Shown: positions 1 to 9,974, counted from the stretch's first letter. The stretch is DNA of 64,000 bases from Bauldia litoralis (GCF_900104485.1 NZ_FMXQ01000008.1:62001-126000); one strand, 5' to 3'. Notes: a model not told the origin generated them from the sequence alone. Numbers and translations are program-made.

Positions 1-284
1 CCGCCAACTAGGTCCGCCTCAATCTTTTCCAAGCGATAGCCTCAGGCGAGGACGGGACGGCACGGTTCGTCCCGGTTTCACTCGCCCTCGGAAGGGTCAA
101 CGGATCGAACCGCCAAACCGCTCCGAGCCGGGATTCACCCGGACGAAAGCCGGGTAGCGATGTGACGGATATCACAGCAGGGCGCGAGGCTCTTCGCTAG
201 AAGCCGTCGCCCCATCGAGAAATGTCCAAGATGAATTTTTGCGCCCGCGCGGCAACTGCGCCGTCCGGACAAGGGAACTGACCC
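1..284. other. Intergenic region upstream of ABC exporter
   Basis: No convincing coding sequence is visible on either strand; the long minus-strand reading frame across this stretch is the antisense shadow of the ABC gene. The segment ends in a purine-rich AAGGGAACT just before the ATG at 285, which serves as its ribosome binding site. I could not assign a promoter. Confidence 0.5.
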
Positions 285-2135
285 ATGTTTGCCTTCTTCG
301 AGAGACTGGTTGATCCGTACCCGGCAGAGGAGCCGGCGATGCCGCCGAAAGGTGTCCTCGCCTTCTGCCTGCATTACAGCCGGCCGCTGCTGCCGGCGCT
401 GATCGCCATGTCGTTGCTGACCGCGCTGATCTCGATCATCGAAATCACCTTCTTCGCCTTCATCGGCGATCTGGTCGACTGGCTCGGCAGTGCCGACCGT
501 GCGACGTTCTTTGGCGTGCACGGCTGGACGCTGGCTGCGATGGCGGCGGTCGTCCTGGTCGGCTTTCCGCTGGCGACTCTGGCGCAGTCCCTGTTCATGC
601 ACCAGGCGATCTACGGCAACTTCCCGATGATCGTTCGCTGGAAGGCGCATCGCTACATTCTGGGGCAGAGCCTCGACTTCTTTCACAACGAATTCGCCGG
701 CCGCGTCTCGCAAAAGGTGATGCAGACGGCGCTGTCCGTGCGCGAGACCGTCACCAAGGTTCTCGATGTCTTTGTTTATGTGGCGGTCTATTTCATCGGC
801 ACGCTGGTCCTTGTCGGTCAGGCCGACCTGTGGCTGGTGGTGCCGCTGATCGCCTGGCTGGCGGTCTATTTCGCCATCCTGTTCCACTTCGTGCCGAAGC
901 TGCAGCACATCTCCGGCATCCAGGCCGATGCCCGCGCCCAGATGACCGGCCGGGTGGTCGACAGCTACACGAACATCCAGACGATCAAGCTGTTTGCCCA
1001 CACGATGCGCGAGCAGTCCTATGCGCGGGATGCGATGGACGAATTCATGGTCACCGTGCATCGCCAGATGCGGCTGGTCACCAAGCTGACGGTGGCGCTC
1101 CACATCGCCAATTCGGCATTGCTGGTTTCGATTGCAGGTGTCGCCATCTACGGCTGGCAGCAAAACGTCGTCAGTCTCGGCGCGATTGCGGTCGCCATCG
1201 CGCTTGTGATGCGGATTCGCGCCATGTCGCAGTGGATCCTGTGGGAGATCGCCGGGCTGTTCGAGAATATCGGCACCGTCGAGGATGGCATCAACACCAT
1301 CGCCCAGCCGGTGGCGATCACCGATCGGCCCGGAGCAAAGGCGTTGACCGTCCACGAGGGCGAAATCCGCTTCGATCACGCCCGCTTCCACTATGGACGC
1401 CAGACCAAGGTGATCGAGGACCTGTCGCTGACCATCCGGCCCGGCGAGAAAGTCGGGCTGGTCGGTCGCTCGGGCGCCGGCAAGTCGACGCTGGTGAACC
1501 TGCTCCTGCGCTTCTACGACCTGGAAGGCGGGCGGATCCTGATCGATGGCCAGGACATAGCCGGCGTGACCCAGGAGTCGCTTCGCCGCCAGATCGGGAT
1601 GGTGACCCAGGACACCTCGCTGCTGCACAGGTCGGTGCGCGACAACATCGCCTACGGTCATCCGACAGCCAGCGAAGTCGATATCCTCGCCGCCATACGC
1701 GGGGCCGAGGCCGACAGCTTCATTCCCGACCTTTCCGACATCAAGGGAAGGGCGGGGCTGGATGCCCATGTCGGCGAGCGCGGCGTCAAGCTGTCGGGCG
1801 GGCAGCGCCAGCGGATTGCGATCGCTCGGGTCCTGCTCAAGGATGCGCCGATCCTGATCCTCGACGAGGCGACCAGCGCGCTCGATTCGGAAGTCGAGGC
1901 GGCGATTCAGGAATCGCTCTACCGGCTGATGGAGGGCAAGACCGTGATCGCCATCGCCCATCGCCTGTCGACCATCGCCGCGATGGACCGGCTGGTGGTG
2001 CTTGAGCAGGGCAGGATCGCCGAAATCGGCACGCATGACGAGCTTCTGCGCCGCGGCGGCATCTACGCGCAGCTCTGGGACCGGCAGTCCGGCGGCTTCC
2101 TCGATCAGCAACTGATGCAGGCCGTCGATGCATGA
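285..2135 (+). CDS. ABC transporter, fused permease and ATPase (exporter type)
   Basis: A 616-residue half-transporter with a membrane domain at the N-terminus and an ATPase at the C-terminus, expected to work as a dimer in the inner membrane and export a lipid, drug or peptide-like substrate. About six hydrophobic segments lie in residues 35-330. The nucleotide-binding domain shows Walker A GRSGAGKST near 392, the signature LSGGQRQ near 503, Walker B ILILDE near 523 and the switch histidine in IAHRLST near 558. The ATG is preceded by AAGGGAACT. It stands alone, about 190 bases ahead of petA. Substrate cannot be told from sequence; the MsbA/multidrug group is the closest general match. Confidence 0.93.
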   Translation: MFAFFERLVDPYPAEEPAMPPKGVLAFCLHYSRPLLPALIAMSLLTALISIIEITFFAFIGDLVDWLGSADRATFFGVHGWTLAAMAAVVLVGFPLATLAQSLFMHQAIYGNFPMIVRWKAHRYILGQSLDFFHNEFAGRVSQKVMQTALSVRETVTKVLDVFVYVAVYFIGTLVLVGQADLWLVVPLIAWLAVYFAILFHFVPKLQHISGIQADARAQMTGRVVDSYTNIQTIKLFAHTMREQSYARDAMDEFMVTVHRQMRLVTKLTVALHIANSALLVSIAGVAIYGWQQNVVSLGAIAVAIALVMRIRAMSQWILWEIAGLFENIGTVEDGINTIAQPVAITDRPGAKALTVHEGEIRFDHARFHYGRQTKVIEDLSLTIRPGEKVGLVGRSGAGKSTLVNLLLRFYDLEGGRILIDGQDIAGVTQESLRRQIGMVTQDTSLLHRSVRDNIAYGHPTASEVDILAAIRGAEADSFIPDLSDIKGRAGLDAHVGERGVKLSGGQRQRIAIARVLLKDAPILILDEATSALDSEVEAAIQESLYRLMEGKTVIAIAHRLSTIAAMDRLVVLEQGRIAEIGTHDELLRRGGIYAQLWDRQSGGFLDQQLMQAVDA

Positions 2136-2322
2136 AGAAGGCAAACCGGGGGCGCCTGTCGGTCCCGGGACGCCTGACGGTTCCCCGCGACAATGTGCGC
2201 ATTCGTCAATGCTACACTGGACAAATTCCGATCCCGCTGGCTAAACAAACGCGGCCGGAAGGGAATCTGCTAAGCACCCTTGCCGGACTTGGGCCGGGGC
2301 TGGCTCGACAGGGGAAGATATC

Positions 2323-2892
2323 TTGGCGAATACCGAAACTGCGGATAACGCGGAACCGACCCGTCGCGATTTCATCTATATCGCGACCGGCGGTGTTGCC
2401 GCCGTAGGCGCGGCACTTACCATCTGGCCGTTTATCGACCAGATGAACCCCGATGCCGCCGCGCTGGCGCTGGCACAGGTCGAAGTCGACGTCTCGGCGC
2501 TGGAGCCGGGCATGTCGCTCACCGTGAAGTGGCGCGGCAAGCCGGTTTTCATCCGAAACCGCACGGCCAAGGAAATCGAGGAAGCCGAGGCGGTCGATGT
2601 CGACAGCCTTCCCGACGGCCTCGCGCGGAACGCCAACCTTGCCGCCGATGCACCGGCCAGCGACGCCAATCGCGGCGCTGACGGGCGCGAGGCCTGGCTG
2701 GTCCAGATCGGCATCTGCACGCATCTGGGCTGCGTACCGCTTGGGCAGCAGGGCGCCTATGGCGGGTACTTCTGCCCGTGCCATGGATCTGTTTACGACA
2801 CGGCCGGTCGCATTCGGCAGGGGCCGGCACCGGAAAACCTGCATATCCCGGTCTATTCCTTCGTAACTGAAACGAAGCTTCGGATCGGCTGA
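2323..2892 (+). CDS. petA: Ubiquinol-cytochrome c reductase, Rieske iron-sulfur subunit
   Basis: The Rieske subunit (189 aa) of the bc1 complex takes electrons from ubiquinol and passes them to cytochrome c1. A twin-arginine TRRDF at 13-17 followed by a hydrophobic segment (about 19-38) gives the Tat-type N-terminal anchor. Cluster ligands are in CTHLGC (C132, H134, C137) and CPCH (C151, C153, H154). The start is TTG with an AGGGGA ribosome binding site just upstream; no ATG gives the expected Tat N-terminus. First gene of petABC, 13 bases before petB. Confidence 0.97.
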   Translation: MANTETADNAEPTRRDFIYIATGGVAAVGAALTIWPFIDQMNPDAAALALAQVEVDVSALEPGMSLTVKWRGKPVFIRNRTAKEIEEAEAVDVDSLPDGLARNANLAADAPASDANRGADGREAWLVQIGICTHLGCVPLGQQGAYGGYFCPCHGSVYDTAGRIRQGPAPENLHIPVYSFVTETKLRIG

Positions 2893-2905
2893 GGGGACGG
2901 GCGCA

Positions 2906-4162
2906 ATGGAAGGCCATTCGACATATCAACCGAAAAACGGCGCGGCCAAGTGGCTCGAGCGCCGGCTCCCGATCATGGGGCTCGCTCATTCCTCCTTCGT
3001 GGCCTATCCGACGCCGCGTAATCTGAACTACTGGTGGACCTTCGGAGCTATTCTCTCCTTCGTCCTTGCCGAGCAGATCATCACCGGCATCGTGCTCGCC
3101 ATGCACTATGTTCCGGCCGGATCGCTGGCATTCTCGTCGGTCGAGTCGATCATGCGGGACGTCAATTTCGGCTGGCTGCTCCGCTACATCCACGCCAACG
3201 GCGCCTCGCTCTTCTTCTTCGCCGTCTATATCCACATGTTCCGCGGCATGTATTACGGCTCCTACAAGGAGCCCCGCGAAGTCCTGTGGATCCTCGGCGT
3301 CCTGATCCTGCTGCTGATGATCGCGGCCGCCTTCATGGGTTACGTCCTGCCCTGGGGGCAGATGTCCTTCTGGGCGGCGACGGTGATCACCAACCTGTTC
3401 TCGGCGATCCCGCTGGTCGGTCCCAGCATCACGGAATGGCTGTGGGGCGGCTTTGCGGTCGACAGCGCGACGCTGAACCGTTTCTACGCGCTGCACTACC
3501 TTCTGCCGTTCATGATTGCCGGCGTGGTTGTGCTCCACATCTGGGCGCTGCATGTCAGCGGCCAGAACAATCCCCTCGGCATCGACGTCAAGTCGAAGAA
3601 GGACACGCTGCCCTTCACGCCGTTCGCGACGATCAAGGACATGTTCGCCACCGTGGTGTTCCTGATCCTGTTCGCCTGGCTGGTCTTCTACCTGCCGAAC
3701 TACATGGGCCATCCGGACAACTACATCCCGGCCGATCCGCTCAAGACCCCGGCCCATATCGTTCCGGAATGGTACTTCCTGCCGTTCTACGCGATCCTGC
3801 GCGCCATCCCTGACAAGCTGCTCGGCGTCATCGCCCTGTTCGCTGCGATCGCGGTGCTCTTCCTGCTGCCGTGGTTCGATACCTCTCGGGTCCGTTCGGC
3901 GAAGTTCCGCCCGATCTTCCGGCAGTTCTTCTGGATCTTCGTGCTGGTCTGCATCGGCCTCGGCTACCTGGGATCGCAGCCGGCGGAGGGTGGTTACGTC
4001 ATCGCTTCGCGCATTCTGACGGCCTACTACTTTCTCCATTTCCTCGTCATTCTGCCGGTGATCGGGCTCATCGAGAGGCCCAAGCCGCTGCCCAACAGCA
4101 TTTCGGAATCCGTTCTGCAGGGTTCCGGGGCAGCCGCGCCAGCAACTGGATCGAAGGGGTAG
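2906..4162 (+). CDS. petB: Cytochrome b of the bc1 complex
   Basis: This 418-residue integral membrane subunit carries the two b hemes and both quinone sites. Heme ligand histidines fall in helices B and D: H96 and H110 (spacing 14), then H197 and H211 (spacing 14). The Qo-site PEWY motif is present, followed by the C-terminal helices. The protein is a full-length cytochrome b rather than the split b6/subunit IV form. It begins at ATG 2906 and is followed after 4 bases by petC, so the three genes are almost certainly one transcript. Confidence 0.98.
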   Translation: MEGHSTYQPKNGAAKWLERRLPIMGLAHSSFVAYPTPRNLNYWWTFGAILSFVLAEQIITGIVLAMHYVPAGSLAFSSVESIMRDVNFGWLLRYIHANGASLFFFAVYIHMFRGMYYGSYKEPREVLWILGVLILLLMIAAAFMGYVLPWGQMSFWAATVITNLFSAIPLVGPSITEWLWGGFAVDSATLNRFYALHYLLPFMIAGVVVLHIWALHVSGQNNPLGIDVKSKKDTLPFTPFATIKDMFATVVFLILFAWLVFYLPNYMGHPDNYIPADPLKTPAHIVPEWYFLPFYAILRAIPDKLLGVIALFAAIAVLFLLPWFDTSRVRSAKFRPIFRQFFWIFVLVCIGLGYLGSQPAEGGYVIASRILTAYYFLHFLVILPVIGLIERPKPLPNSISESVLQGSGAAAPATGSKG

Positions 4163-4166
4163 CACC

Positions 4167-5126
4167 GTGCGCAACCTGTCACTCACGGTCCCGCTGCTGA
4201 CCGCTCCGTATCTTCGCGCCAGCCTTCTCGGCGCCATGGCGCTGGGTTTCGGCGCCTTCACGTCCCCGGCGATCAGCCAGGAGGGGGACGACGCATCCGA
4301 GCCGACCCAAGCCGAAATCGCGGCGATCGACGAAGAGCAGGAAGTGCACGACACCGCGCATTTCCCGCTCAAGAAGCCCGAACTGCTCAACTGGTCCTTC
4401 GCCGGCATTTTCGGACGCTATGACCTGCCGCAGCTGCAGCGCGGCTTCCAGGTCTATCGCGAAGTCTGCGCCAGCTGTCACGGTCTCGAATACGTCGCTT
4501 TCCGCAACTTCCAGGGCCATGGCGGGCTCGGCTATTCCGAGGCCGAGGTCAAGGCGCTCGCCGCCGAGTACCAGATCACCGCGGGTCCGAATGACGAGGG
4601 CGACATGTTCGAACGGCCCGGCATTCCGGCCGATCGCTTCCCGTCGCCGTTCCCGAATGTGCAGGCTGCGGCCGCCGCGAACGGTGGCGCTGCGCCGCCC
4701 GACCTGTCGCTGATGGCGAAGGCGCGCGGTGCGTCCCGCGGTCCGGTCTGGACGGTGCTCGATTTCTTCACGCAGTACCAGGAAGCGGGGCCGGACTACA
4801 TCCACGCCCTGCTTACCGGCTATGGCGAAGAGCCGCCGCACGGTCTCGAAGTGGCGGAAGGCACCTACTACAATCCCTACTTCCTCGCCGGTGCGTCGCT
4901 GGCCATGCCGCCGCCGCTGTCGGATGGGATCGTCACCTATAGCGACGGATCGCCGGAGACCATCGACCAGTATTCGCGCGACGTTTCGGCCTTCCTGATG
5001 TGGGCGGCGGAACCGCACCTGGTCGAGCGGAAGCGCCTCGGCTTCCAGGTCGGCATCTTCCTCATCGTTTTCGCCGGGTTGATGTACCTGACCAAGAAGC
5101 GCGTCTGGGCCCGCGAAGCCCACTGA
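4167..5126 (+). CDS. petC: Cytochrome c1 of the bc1 complex
   Basis: The 319-residue membrane-anchored c-type cytochrome passes electrons from the Rieske centre to soluble cytochrome c. It has a signal segment (about residues 7-37), one covalent heme site CASCH (C101, C104, H105), a probable distal methionine M247 in LAMPPP, and a C-terminal anchor helix at about 291-310. The start is GTG at 4167, four bases after the petB stop, which fits translational coupling. This is the separate c1 gene arrangement, not the fused fbcH form of Bradyrhizobium. Confidence 0.96.
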   Translation: MRNLSLTVPLLTAPYLRASLLGAMALGFGAFTSPAISQEGDDASEPTQAEIAAIDEEQEVHDTAHFPLKKPELLNWSFAGIFGRYDLPQLQRGFQVYREVCASCHGLEYVAFRNFQGHGGLGYSEAEVKALAAEYQITAGPNDEGDMFERPGIPADRFPSPFPNVQAAAAANGGAAPPDLSLMAKARGASRGPVWTVLDFFTQYQEAGPDYIHALLTGYGEEPPHGLEVAEGTYYNPYFLAGASLAMPPPLSDGIVTYSDGSPETIDQYSRDVSAFLMWAAEPHLVERKRLGFQVGIFLIVFAGLMYLTKKRVWAREAH

Positions 5127-5227
5127 TCGGCGGCAGGGGCGGCTGGGTTCTCCGGGCGCCGCGCTTGGGCGATCGGGTTATGTCGCTGACCCCTGCGAAG
5201 ACCTGCGTAATTGCGTAGGATGGCGCC

Positions 5228-6328
5228 GTGAATCGGCGGATCGGGGGCGGGCGTAGCGACATGACTGGGGAACCGAGCCGCTTCGTCACGCTGGTCCTTG
5301 CCGTCGTCCTGGCGTTTGTCGTCGGCTGGCTTCTGGTCATAGGGCAGGGGATTCTCCTGCCGATCTTCGCCGCGGTCATCGCGGTCTACGTACTGACCGC
5401 GGCTGCCGACGCGATGGAGCGCGTTCCCGTCCTCCGTCGCCTGCCGCTCTTCCTGCGCCGGCTTCTCGTGCTCATCGGCTTCACCATGAGCTTCGTGGCG
5501 CTTGGCATCGTCATCGTCGTGACGGTCAATCAGCTCATCGAACTGGTCCCGGTCTATCGGCAGAATCTCGAAACGCTGGCCATCCAGTTTGCCGACCTGA
5601 TCGGGATGAAGGAACACCCGACCTGGGACGACATCCACGAGGCGACGATCGGGCGCATCAACATCCGGGGCCTTCTGACAACGACGCTGGGCTCGGTCGC
5701 CAATCTCGGGACCACCACCTTCCTCGTGGTCGTCTATGCCGTCTTCCTGATGTCGGAGCGTGGCACCTTCGTCGGCAAGCTCGGCGCCGCCTTTCCGCAG
5801 GGCGACAGCGCGGAATTGACCACCCAGCTCGTTACCGACATCAACCGGCGGATCGGCGAATACCTGGCGATCAAGACGCTGGTCAACGTCATCCTCGGCG
5901 CTGTTTCCTATGTCGTCCTGCTGATCATGGGAGTTGACTTCGCGCTGTTCTGGGCGGTGATGATCGGGCTGTTCAACTACATCCCCTATGTCGGCTCCCT
6001 GATCGCAGTGGCGCTGCCGGTGATCCTCTCGCTCGCCCAGTTCGGGTCGGTGGCGACGACCGTCATGCTGGCGGCGCTGCTGATCATTCCGCAGGTTTTC
6101 GTCGGCAACTTTCTCGAACCGAAGCTGCTGTCGAAGCAGCTCAACCTGAGCCCCTTTGTCGTGCTCGTCGCCCTGGCGGTGTGGACCGCGATGTGGGGCC
6201 TGCCCGGGGCAATCCTGGCGATACCGATGACCTCGATGCTGGCCATCATCTTCGCCGCCTTCCCGGCGACGCGGTTCATCGCGGTCCTGCTGTCGGAGCG
6301 GGTCGATGAGCGCCATCACGGCGCGTGA
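5228..6328 (+). CDS. AI-2E family transporter (PerM/YdiK-like permease)
   Basis: A 366-residue polytopic membrane protein of the AI-2E exporter-like family, with about seven or eight hydrophobic helices. Family features include the GLFNYIPYVGS segment and the late FLEPKLLSKQL segment. Members have been linked to autoinducer-2 export or sodium/proton antiport, so the substrate here is unknown. The start is either GTG 5228 or the in-frame ATG 5261, 11 codons later; the ATG is equally plausible. It stands between petC and apt with no obvious operon partner. Confidence 0.85.
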   Translation: MNRRIGGGRSDMTGEPSRFVTLVLAVVLAFVVGWLLVIGQGILLPIFAAVIAVYVLTAAADAMERVPVLRRLPLFLRRLLVLIGFTMSFVALGIVIVVTVNQLIELVPVYRQNLETLAIQFADLIGMKEHPTWDDIHEATIGRINIRGLLTTTLGSVANLGTTTFLVVVYAVFLMSERGTFVGKLGAAFPQGDSAELTTQLVTDINRRIGEYLAIKTLVNVILGAVSYVVLLIMGVDFALFWAVMIGLFNYIPYVGSLIAVALPVILSLAQFGSVATTVMLAALLIIPQVFVGNFLEPKLLSKQLNLSPFVVLVALAVWTAMWGLPGAILAIPMTSMLAIIFAAFPATRFIAVLLSERVDERHHGA

Positions 6329-6423
6329 GGATCGGCCTGCTCGCATAGCCTCCGTCCAGCGACTTTGCTAAACGGAGGCGCCACTCGAAAATCCGCCGCC
6401 CACCGACACCCAGAGTCCCGTCC

Positions 6424-6966
6424 ATGCCCGCTGACACCGTCGACCTGAAATCGTTGATCCGGACCATTCCTGACTATCCGAAGCCGGGTATCCTGTTTCG
6501 CGACATCACGACGCTGCTTGCCGACCCGGTTGGCCTTCGGGCGGCGGTCGATGGCCTGGTCTGGCCGTTCCTCTCCTCCGGCATCGACTATGTCGCGGGG
6601 ATCGAGGCGCGCGGCTTTATCCTCGGCGGCGCGGTGGCGCATGAACTCGGGCGCGGCTTCGTCCCGATCCGCAAGAAGGGCAAGCTCCCGTCGCGGACCA
6701 TCGGCCAGGACTACAGCCTCGAATATGGCATCGACACCATCGAGATCCACGCCGACGCGATCCACCACAATGCGCGGATCCTGCTTGTCGACGACCTGAT
6801 CGCCACCGGCGGTACGGCCGAGGCTGCGACCGAGTTGATCCGCCGCTCCGGCGGCGAGATCGTCGCAGCCGCCTTCGTCATCGATCTTCCCGACCTCGGC
6901 GGGGCGGCGCGCCTGGCCGCCAAGGACGTCGCCGTCCACACCCTTGTCAGCTTCGAAGGACACTGA
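6424..6966 (+). CDS. apt: Adenine phosphoribosyltransferase
   Basis: Makes AMP from adenine and PRPP in the cytoplasm (purine salvage). At 180 residues it has the usual family length. It shows the N-terminal [14 protein letters not shown] segment, the GIEARGF loop near residue 60 and the PRPP-binding motif [14 protein letters not shown] at 119-132, with both acidic residues and the glycine-rich turn. A glutathione transferase gene follows after only six bases, so the two are probably co-transcribed. Confidence 0.96.
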   Translation: MPADTVDLKSLIRTIPDYPKPGILFRDITTLLADPVGLRAAVDGLVWPFLSSGIDYVAGIEARGFILGGAVAHELGRGFVPIRKKGKLPSRTIGQDYSLEYGIDTIEIHADAIHHNARILLVDDLIATGGTAEAATELIRRSGGEIVAAAFVIDLPDLGGAARLAAKDVAVHTLVSFEGH

Positions 6967-6972
6967 CCTCGC

Positions 6973-7641
6973 ATGCCCGACCTCCGTATCTACATCGGCT
7001 ATCGCACCGTTTCCTCCTGGTCGCTGCGCGCCTGGCTGCCGCTCACCAAGGTCGGCGTACCCTTCGAGGAGACGCTGATCCGCTACCGGCTGCCGGAGCA
7101 CAAGCAGCGGCTCGTCGAGATCTCGCCGACCGGCAAGGTGCCGCTGCTCGTCCATCACCGCGATGGTGAGGAGATCAAGGTCTGGGACTCGATCGCGATC
7201 GGCGAATATCTCGCAGATACCTTCCCCGAGGCGCGGCTATGGCCGGCCGATCCGGTGGCGCGGGCCTTTGCGCGCTCGATCTCGGCGGAGATGCATAACG
7301 GCTTCCGGGCGCTGCGCGAGCACCTGCCGATGGCGCTGCTGGAGCGGACACCGAAGACCATCGACGATCCGGAAGCGCGGGCCGACATTGCCCGCGTCGC
7401 CGAGATATGGCGGCAGGCCCGCGACAACTGGGGCCGCAAGGACGGCGGGCCCTGGCTCTTCGGGCACTACACGGTCGCCGATGGCATGTATGCGCCGATC
7501 GTCACGCGGTTCCGAACTTACGGCGTGACGCTCGACCCGATCTGCGAGGCGTATATGGAGGCGGTCTGCGCCGACGCCGATCTCAAGGCCTGGGAGGCGC
7601 AGGCCGAGATCGATCCGCCGCAGGAGCCGCTGATCGGCTGA
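6973..7641 (+). CDS. Glutathione S-transferase family protein
   Basis: A 222-residue cytoplasmic glutathione transferase. The thioredoxin-like N-terminal domain starts with IYIGYRTVSSWSLRAW, where the SSWSLR stretch supplies the likely activating serine. A cis-proline is in GKVPLL, and a glutathione-contact segment WDSIAIGEYLAD follows. The C-terminal half is the helical GST domain. It lies 6 bases behind apt. The substrate is unknown; the YfcF or zeta-like groups are possible homes. Confidence 0.88.
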   Translation: MPDLRIYIGYRTVSSWSLRAWLPLTKVGVPFEETLIRYRLPEHKQRLVEISPTGKVPLLVHHRDGEEIKVWDSIAIGEYLADTFPEARLWPADPVARAFARSISAEMHNGFRALREHLPMALLERTPKTIDDPEARADIARVAEIWRQARDNWGRKDGGPWLFGHYTVADGMYAPIVTRFRTYGVTLDPICEAYMEAVCADADLKAWEAQAEIDPPQEPLIG

Positions 7642-7663
7642 GGTCGGTCGCCGCTGGCAAGCG

Positions 7664-8140
7664 TCAGGGGGCGGCGTTCCGGGCCACGAAGACGTGGCCG
7701 ATGAAGCTGAACACCGGCTCGCCCTTCTGGTTGGCGCCGGTGGTCTCGATCGAGACCAGCCCCCATTGCGGCCGCGACTTCGATACGCGCTTTGCGCTCA
7801 CCTCGCCGACAAAGGCGATGGTGTCATCGGGATAGACGGGCCGGATCCACCTGAGATCGTCGAAGCCGGGGGAGGGACCCATCGGCGCTGCCGGTCGGCC
7901 GCTCAGCCGGGCCCGCTCCGCTTCCCTGGCGAAGTATCGCGACAACAGCCCGACCATGACCGAAGCGGTGTGCCAGCCACTGGCGCAGAGACCACCGAGC
8001 AGGCTGTCGGCGGCGGCGTCTTCGTCGACATGGAAATGCTGCGGGTCGTAGAGGCCGGCGAAGCGCTTGATCTCTTCCCTGGTGAAGGTATGCGCTCCGA
8101 AGTCGTGCGCACTGCCGACAATGATGTCGTCGTAGATCAT
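7664..8140 (-). CDS. MaoC-like hot-dog dehydratase, second of a coupled pair
   Basis: A 158-residue single hot-dog domain of the MaoC / (R)-enoyl-CoA hydratase group. The hydratase-type motif is visible in the segment ITREEIKRFAGLYDPQHFHVDE-like region: a D-PQ-FH core followed by GLCASGWHT. Homologues hydrate or dehydrate acyl-CoA intermediates in the cytoplasm. The start ATG at 8140 overlaps the stop of the upstream MaoC gene as ATGA, so translation is coupled. A longer in-frame reading frame extends upstream but lies in the other MaoC gene, so I use the overlapping ATG. The pair may act as a heterodimer. Confidence 0.85.
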   Translation of the reverse strand: MIYDDIIVGSAHDFGAHTFTREEIKRFAGLYDPQHFHVDEDAAADSLLGGLCASGWHTASVMVGLLSRYFAREAERARLSGRPAAPMGPSPGFDDLRWIRPVYPDDTIAFVGEVSAKRVSKSRPQWGLVSIETTGANQKGEPVFSFIGHVFVARNAAP

Positions 8141-8589
8141 CGAGCCGGCCGCCGTTCGAACATCACGGGGTTTTCCATCCACATGACGATGTCGCCGGAC
8201 TGGTTGGATACCTCGTGGCGGAAGCGCACGATGCCGATCGTCGGGCGGCTCTTCGATGCGCGCGCCTCGAGAACGGTCGACGTGCCGGTCAGCCGGTCGC
8301 CGGGGCGCACCGGGCGGCGCCATTTCAGCGTTTCGATTCCGGGCGATCCCATGCAGCGCGAATCGAGCAGGTAAGCGTCGCAGACCATGCGCATGAACAT
8401 CGCGCAGGTGTGCCATCCCGACGCCGAAAGCCCGGCTGTCAGATCGGTCGGCGCCGCGCGCTCGTCGAGGTGAAATGGCTGGGGATCGAACTCCGCCGCG
8501 AAGGCGATGATGTCGCTGCGTTGCACCTGCCGCTCCGGCAGGCGCAGCACGTCTCCCACGACGAAGTCTTCGAAGAATCGTTGGGCCAT
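8137..8589 (-). CDS. MaoC-like hot-dog dehydratase, first of a coupled pair
   Basis: A 150-residue hot-dog fold protein, MaoC family, beginning with the typical FFEDFVVGDVL segment. The hydratase-type core FDPQPFHLDE and the helix GLSASGWHT match its downstream partner, suggesting a gene duplication. The two proteins keep the same D-PQ-FH arrangement, so both may retain the catalytic pair. The stop overlaps the start of the next gene by four bases. The pathway is unknown because the flanking genes (a GST and an MFS permease) give no clue. Confidence 0.85.
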   Translation of the reverse strand: MAQRFFEDFVVGDVLRLPERQVQRSDIIAFAAEFDPQPFHLDERAAPTDLTAGLSASGWHTCAMFMRMVCDAYLLDSRCMGSPGIETLKWRRPVRPGDRLTGTSTVLEARASKSRPTIGIVRFRHEVSNQSGDIVMWMENPVMFERRPAR

Positions 8590-8709
8590 TGCCTGAACGT
8601 TGTCTCGTGATCTGCCGGGTCGACGGCAATCTTAACCGCAAGCGCCAGTATCGGCCGCACCGGCAGCCTGTCAAAGGCAATTCTGGTTTCCAAGACGGCC
8701 TGGGGCGGC

Positions 8710-8715
8710 TATAAT
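8710..8715 (+). promoter_or_regulatory. Probable -10 element of the MFS gene
   Basis: A perfect TATAAT lies 36 bases ahead of the GTG start at 8751, in the divergent gap between the MaoC pair and the MFS gene. The matching -35 position (TTTCCA, 8687-8692, 17-base spacer) is weak. The site is suggested from sequence only. Confidence 0.4.
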
Positions 8716-8750
8716 TCTAGTATACCCCTCGCGGTTTCGAGACCTCCCCA

Positions 8751-9956
8751 GTGAACATGTTCGCATTCGCACGCCAGCACGTGCGGCCGCTGGCTTTTGG
8801 CGCATTGCACTCCTTCTACTCAGCGCCCGGCCAGACCTTCTTCATCGGCCTGTTCGTCGTCTCCTTCGGTGCCGATTTCGGTCTCGATCCGGCGGGCGTC
8901 GGCGCGCTGTATCTGGCTGGAACGCTGGCCTCTGCGGCCACTCTGCTTTTCGTCGGACACTGGATCGACCATATCCGCCTTGTTCATTTCAGCGCCGCAG
9001 TTGTGGTGGGTTGCGCCATCGCCTGTCTTGTCACATCGCTTGCCGTCGGGCCTTTGACGCTGTTCTTTGGTCTCTATCTCTTAAGGCTGACTGGGCAGGG
9101 ATTGATGGTCCATGTCGAGGCGACGGCTACCGCGCGCACCTTCGATCGCGAACGCGGGCGTGCTCTCGGCATTACGGCGCTCGGCATTCCGATCTCCGAG
9201 ATCATTTTTCCGCCGCTGGTGGTTGCCGGCATCGCCGCGATCGGCTGGCGGCCGACCTATGCGCTGGTCGGCGCGGTCGCCCTGTTCGTGCTGCTGCCGC
9301 TGACCCAGTGGCTGCTCTACGGCATAACGCGCTCGCCCCGACGGGAAGGCGGCACCGGCGGTGCTTTCCGGAGCCTGCTGGCGGGGCTGCGGGTCCTGTT
9401 ACGCTCGCGCTATGTCTGGGCGGCGCTGCCGGCTATGGCGGTTCTGCCGTTTTATGCAACCGCGATCATGTTCCACATTACGACGATGGCCGACATCAGG
9501 GGATGGCCCGTCGGGTTCGTCGCGGCGAGTTTTCCGGCCCTGGCGATTGCGAATGTCTGCGGGTTGTTCATCTCCGGCCAGATCATCGACCGGGTTTCAG
9601 CGCGCAAGCTCTTCATGTTCCAGATGATACCGCTGTTATGCGGCATGACCGTGCTTGGAATGGTGACTGCACCCTGGGCGCTGCCCGTCGTCATGGCTTC
9701 AATCGGGTTCAGCGGCGGACTGTCGAAAACCACGCTGACCGCGGTCTGGGCGGAACTCTTCGGCACCGAAACGCTGGGGACGATCCGCAGCGCAGTCGCG
9801 ATGTACATGGTGCTGATCTCGGCACTCGCGCCCTTTGTGCTCGGGGCCTTGCTTTCCGCGGGGTGGAGCATCGAGGTGGTAATGACTTGGTTCGTCATCA
9901 TCGGCGTCGTGTGCATCACGCCGCCCGTCATCGCCGAGCGCTACGCCTTTCGCTGA
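8751..9956 (+). CDS. MFS transporter
   Basis: A 401-residue major facilitator with about 12 hydrophobic helices in two halves, split by a basic loop near residues 190-205. The loop between helices 2 and 3 carries GHWIDHIR, a degenerate form of the MFS signature. It is probably an inner-membrane secondary transporter or exporter; the substrate is unknown. The start is GTG 8751; an ATG two codons later could also be used, and no strong ribosome binding site separates them. It is divergent from the MaoC pair. Confidence 0.82.
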   Translation: MNMFAFARQHVRPLAFGALHSFYSAPGQTFFIGLFVVSFGADFGLDPAGVGALYLAGTLASAATLLFVGHWIDHIRLVHFSAAVVVGCAIACLVTSLAVGPLTLFFGLYLLRLTGQGLMVHVEATATARTFDRERGRALGITALGIPISEIIFPPLVVAGIAAIGWRPTYALVGAVALFVLLPLTQWLLYGITRSPRREGGTGGAFRSLLAGLRVLLRSRYVWAALPAMAVLPFYATAIMFHITTMADIRGWPVGFVAASFPALAIANVCGLFISGQIIDRVSARKLFMFQMIPLLCGMTVLGMVTAPWALPVVMASIGFSGGLSKTTLTAVWAELFGTETLGTIRSAVAMYMVLISALAPFVLGALLSAGWSIEVVMTWFVIIGVVCITPPVIAERYAFR

Positions 9957-9974
9957 GATGCTCTGGCGAGGGGA

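Noticed and set aside
135-2144. Long minus-strand reading frame across the ABC exporter
   Set aside because: It is antisense to a gene with complete ABC motifs and its translation is Arg/Gln/His-rich with no conserved pattern; high GC content makes such shadow frames common.
5202-5219. Near-palindrome (CCTGCGTAATTGCGTAGG) upstream of the AI-2E gene
   Set aside because: Imperfect and single-copy here; no regulator nearby to support an operator call.
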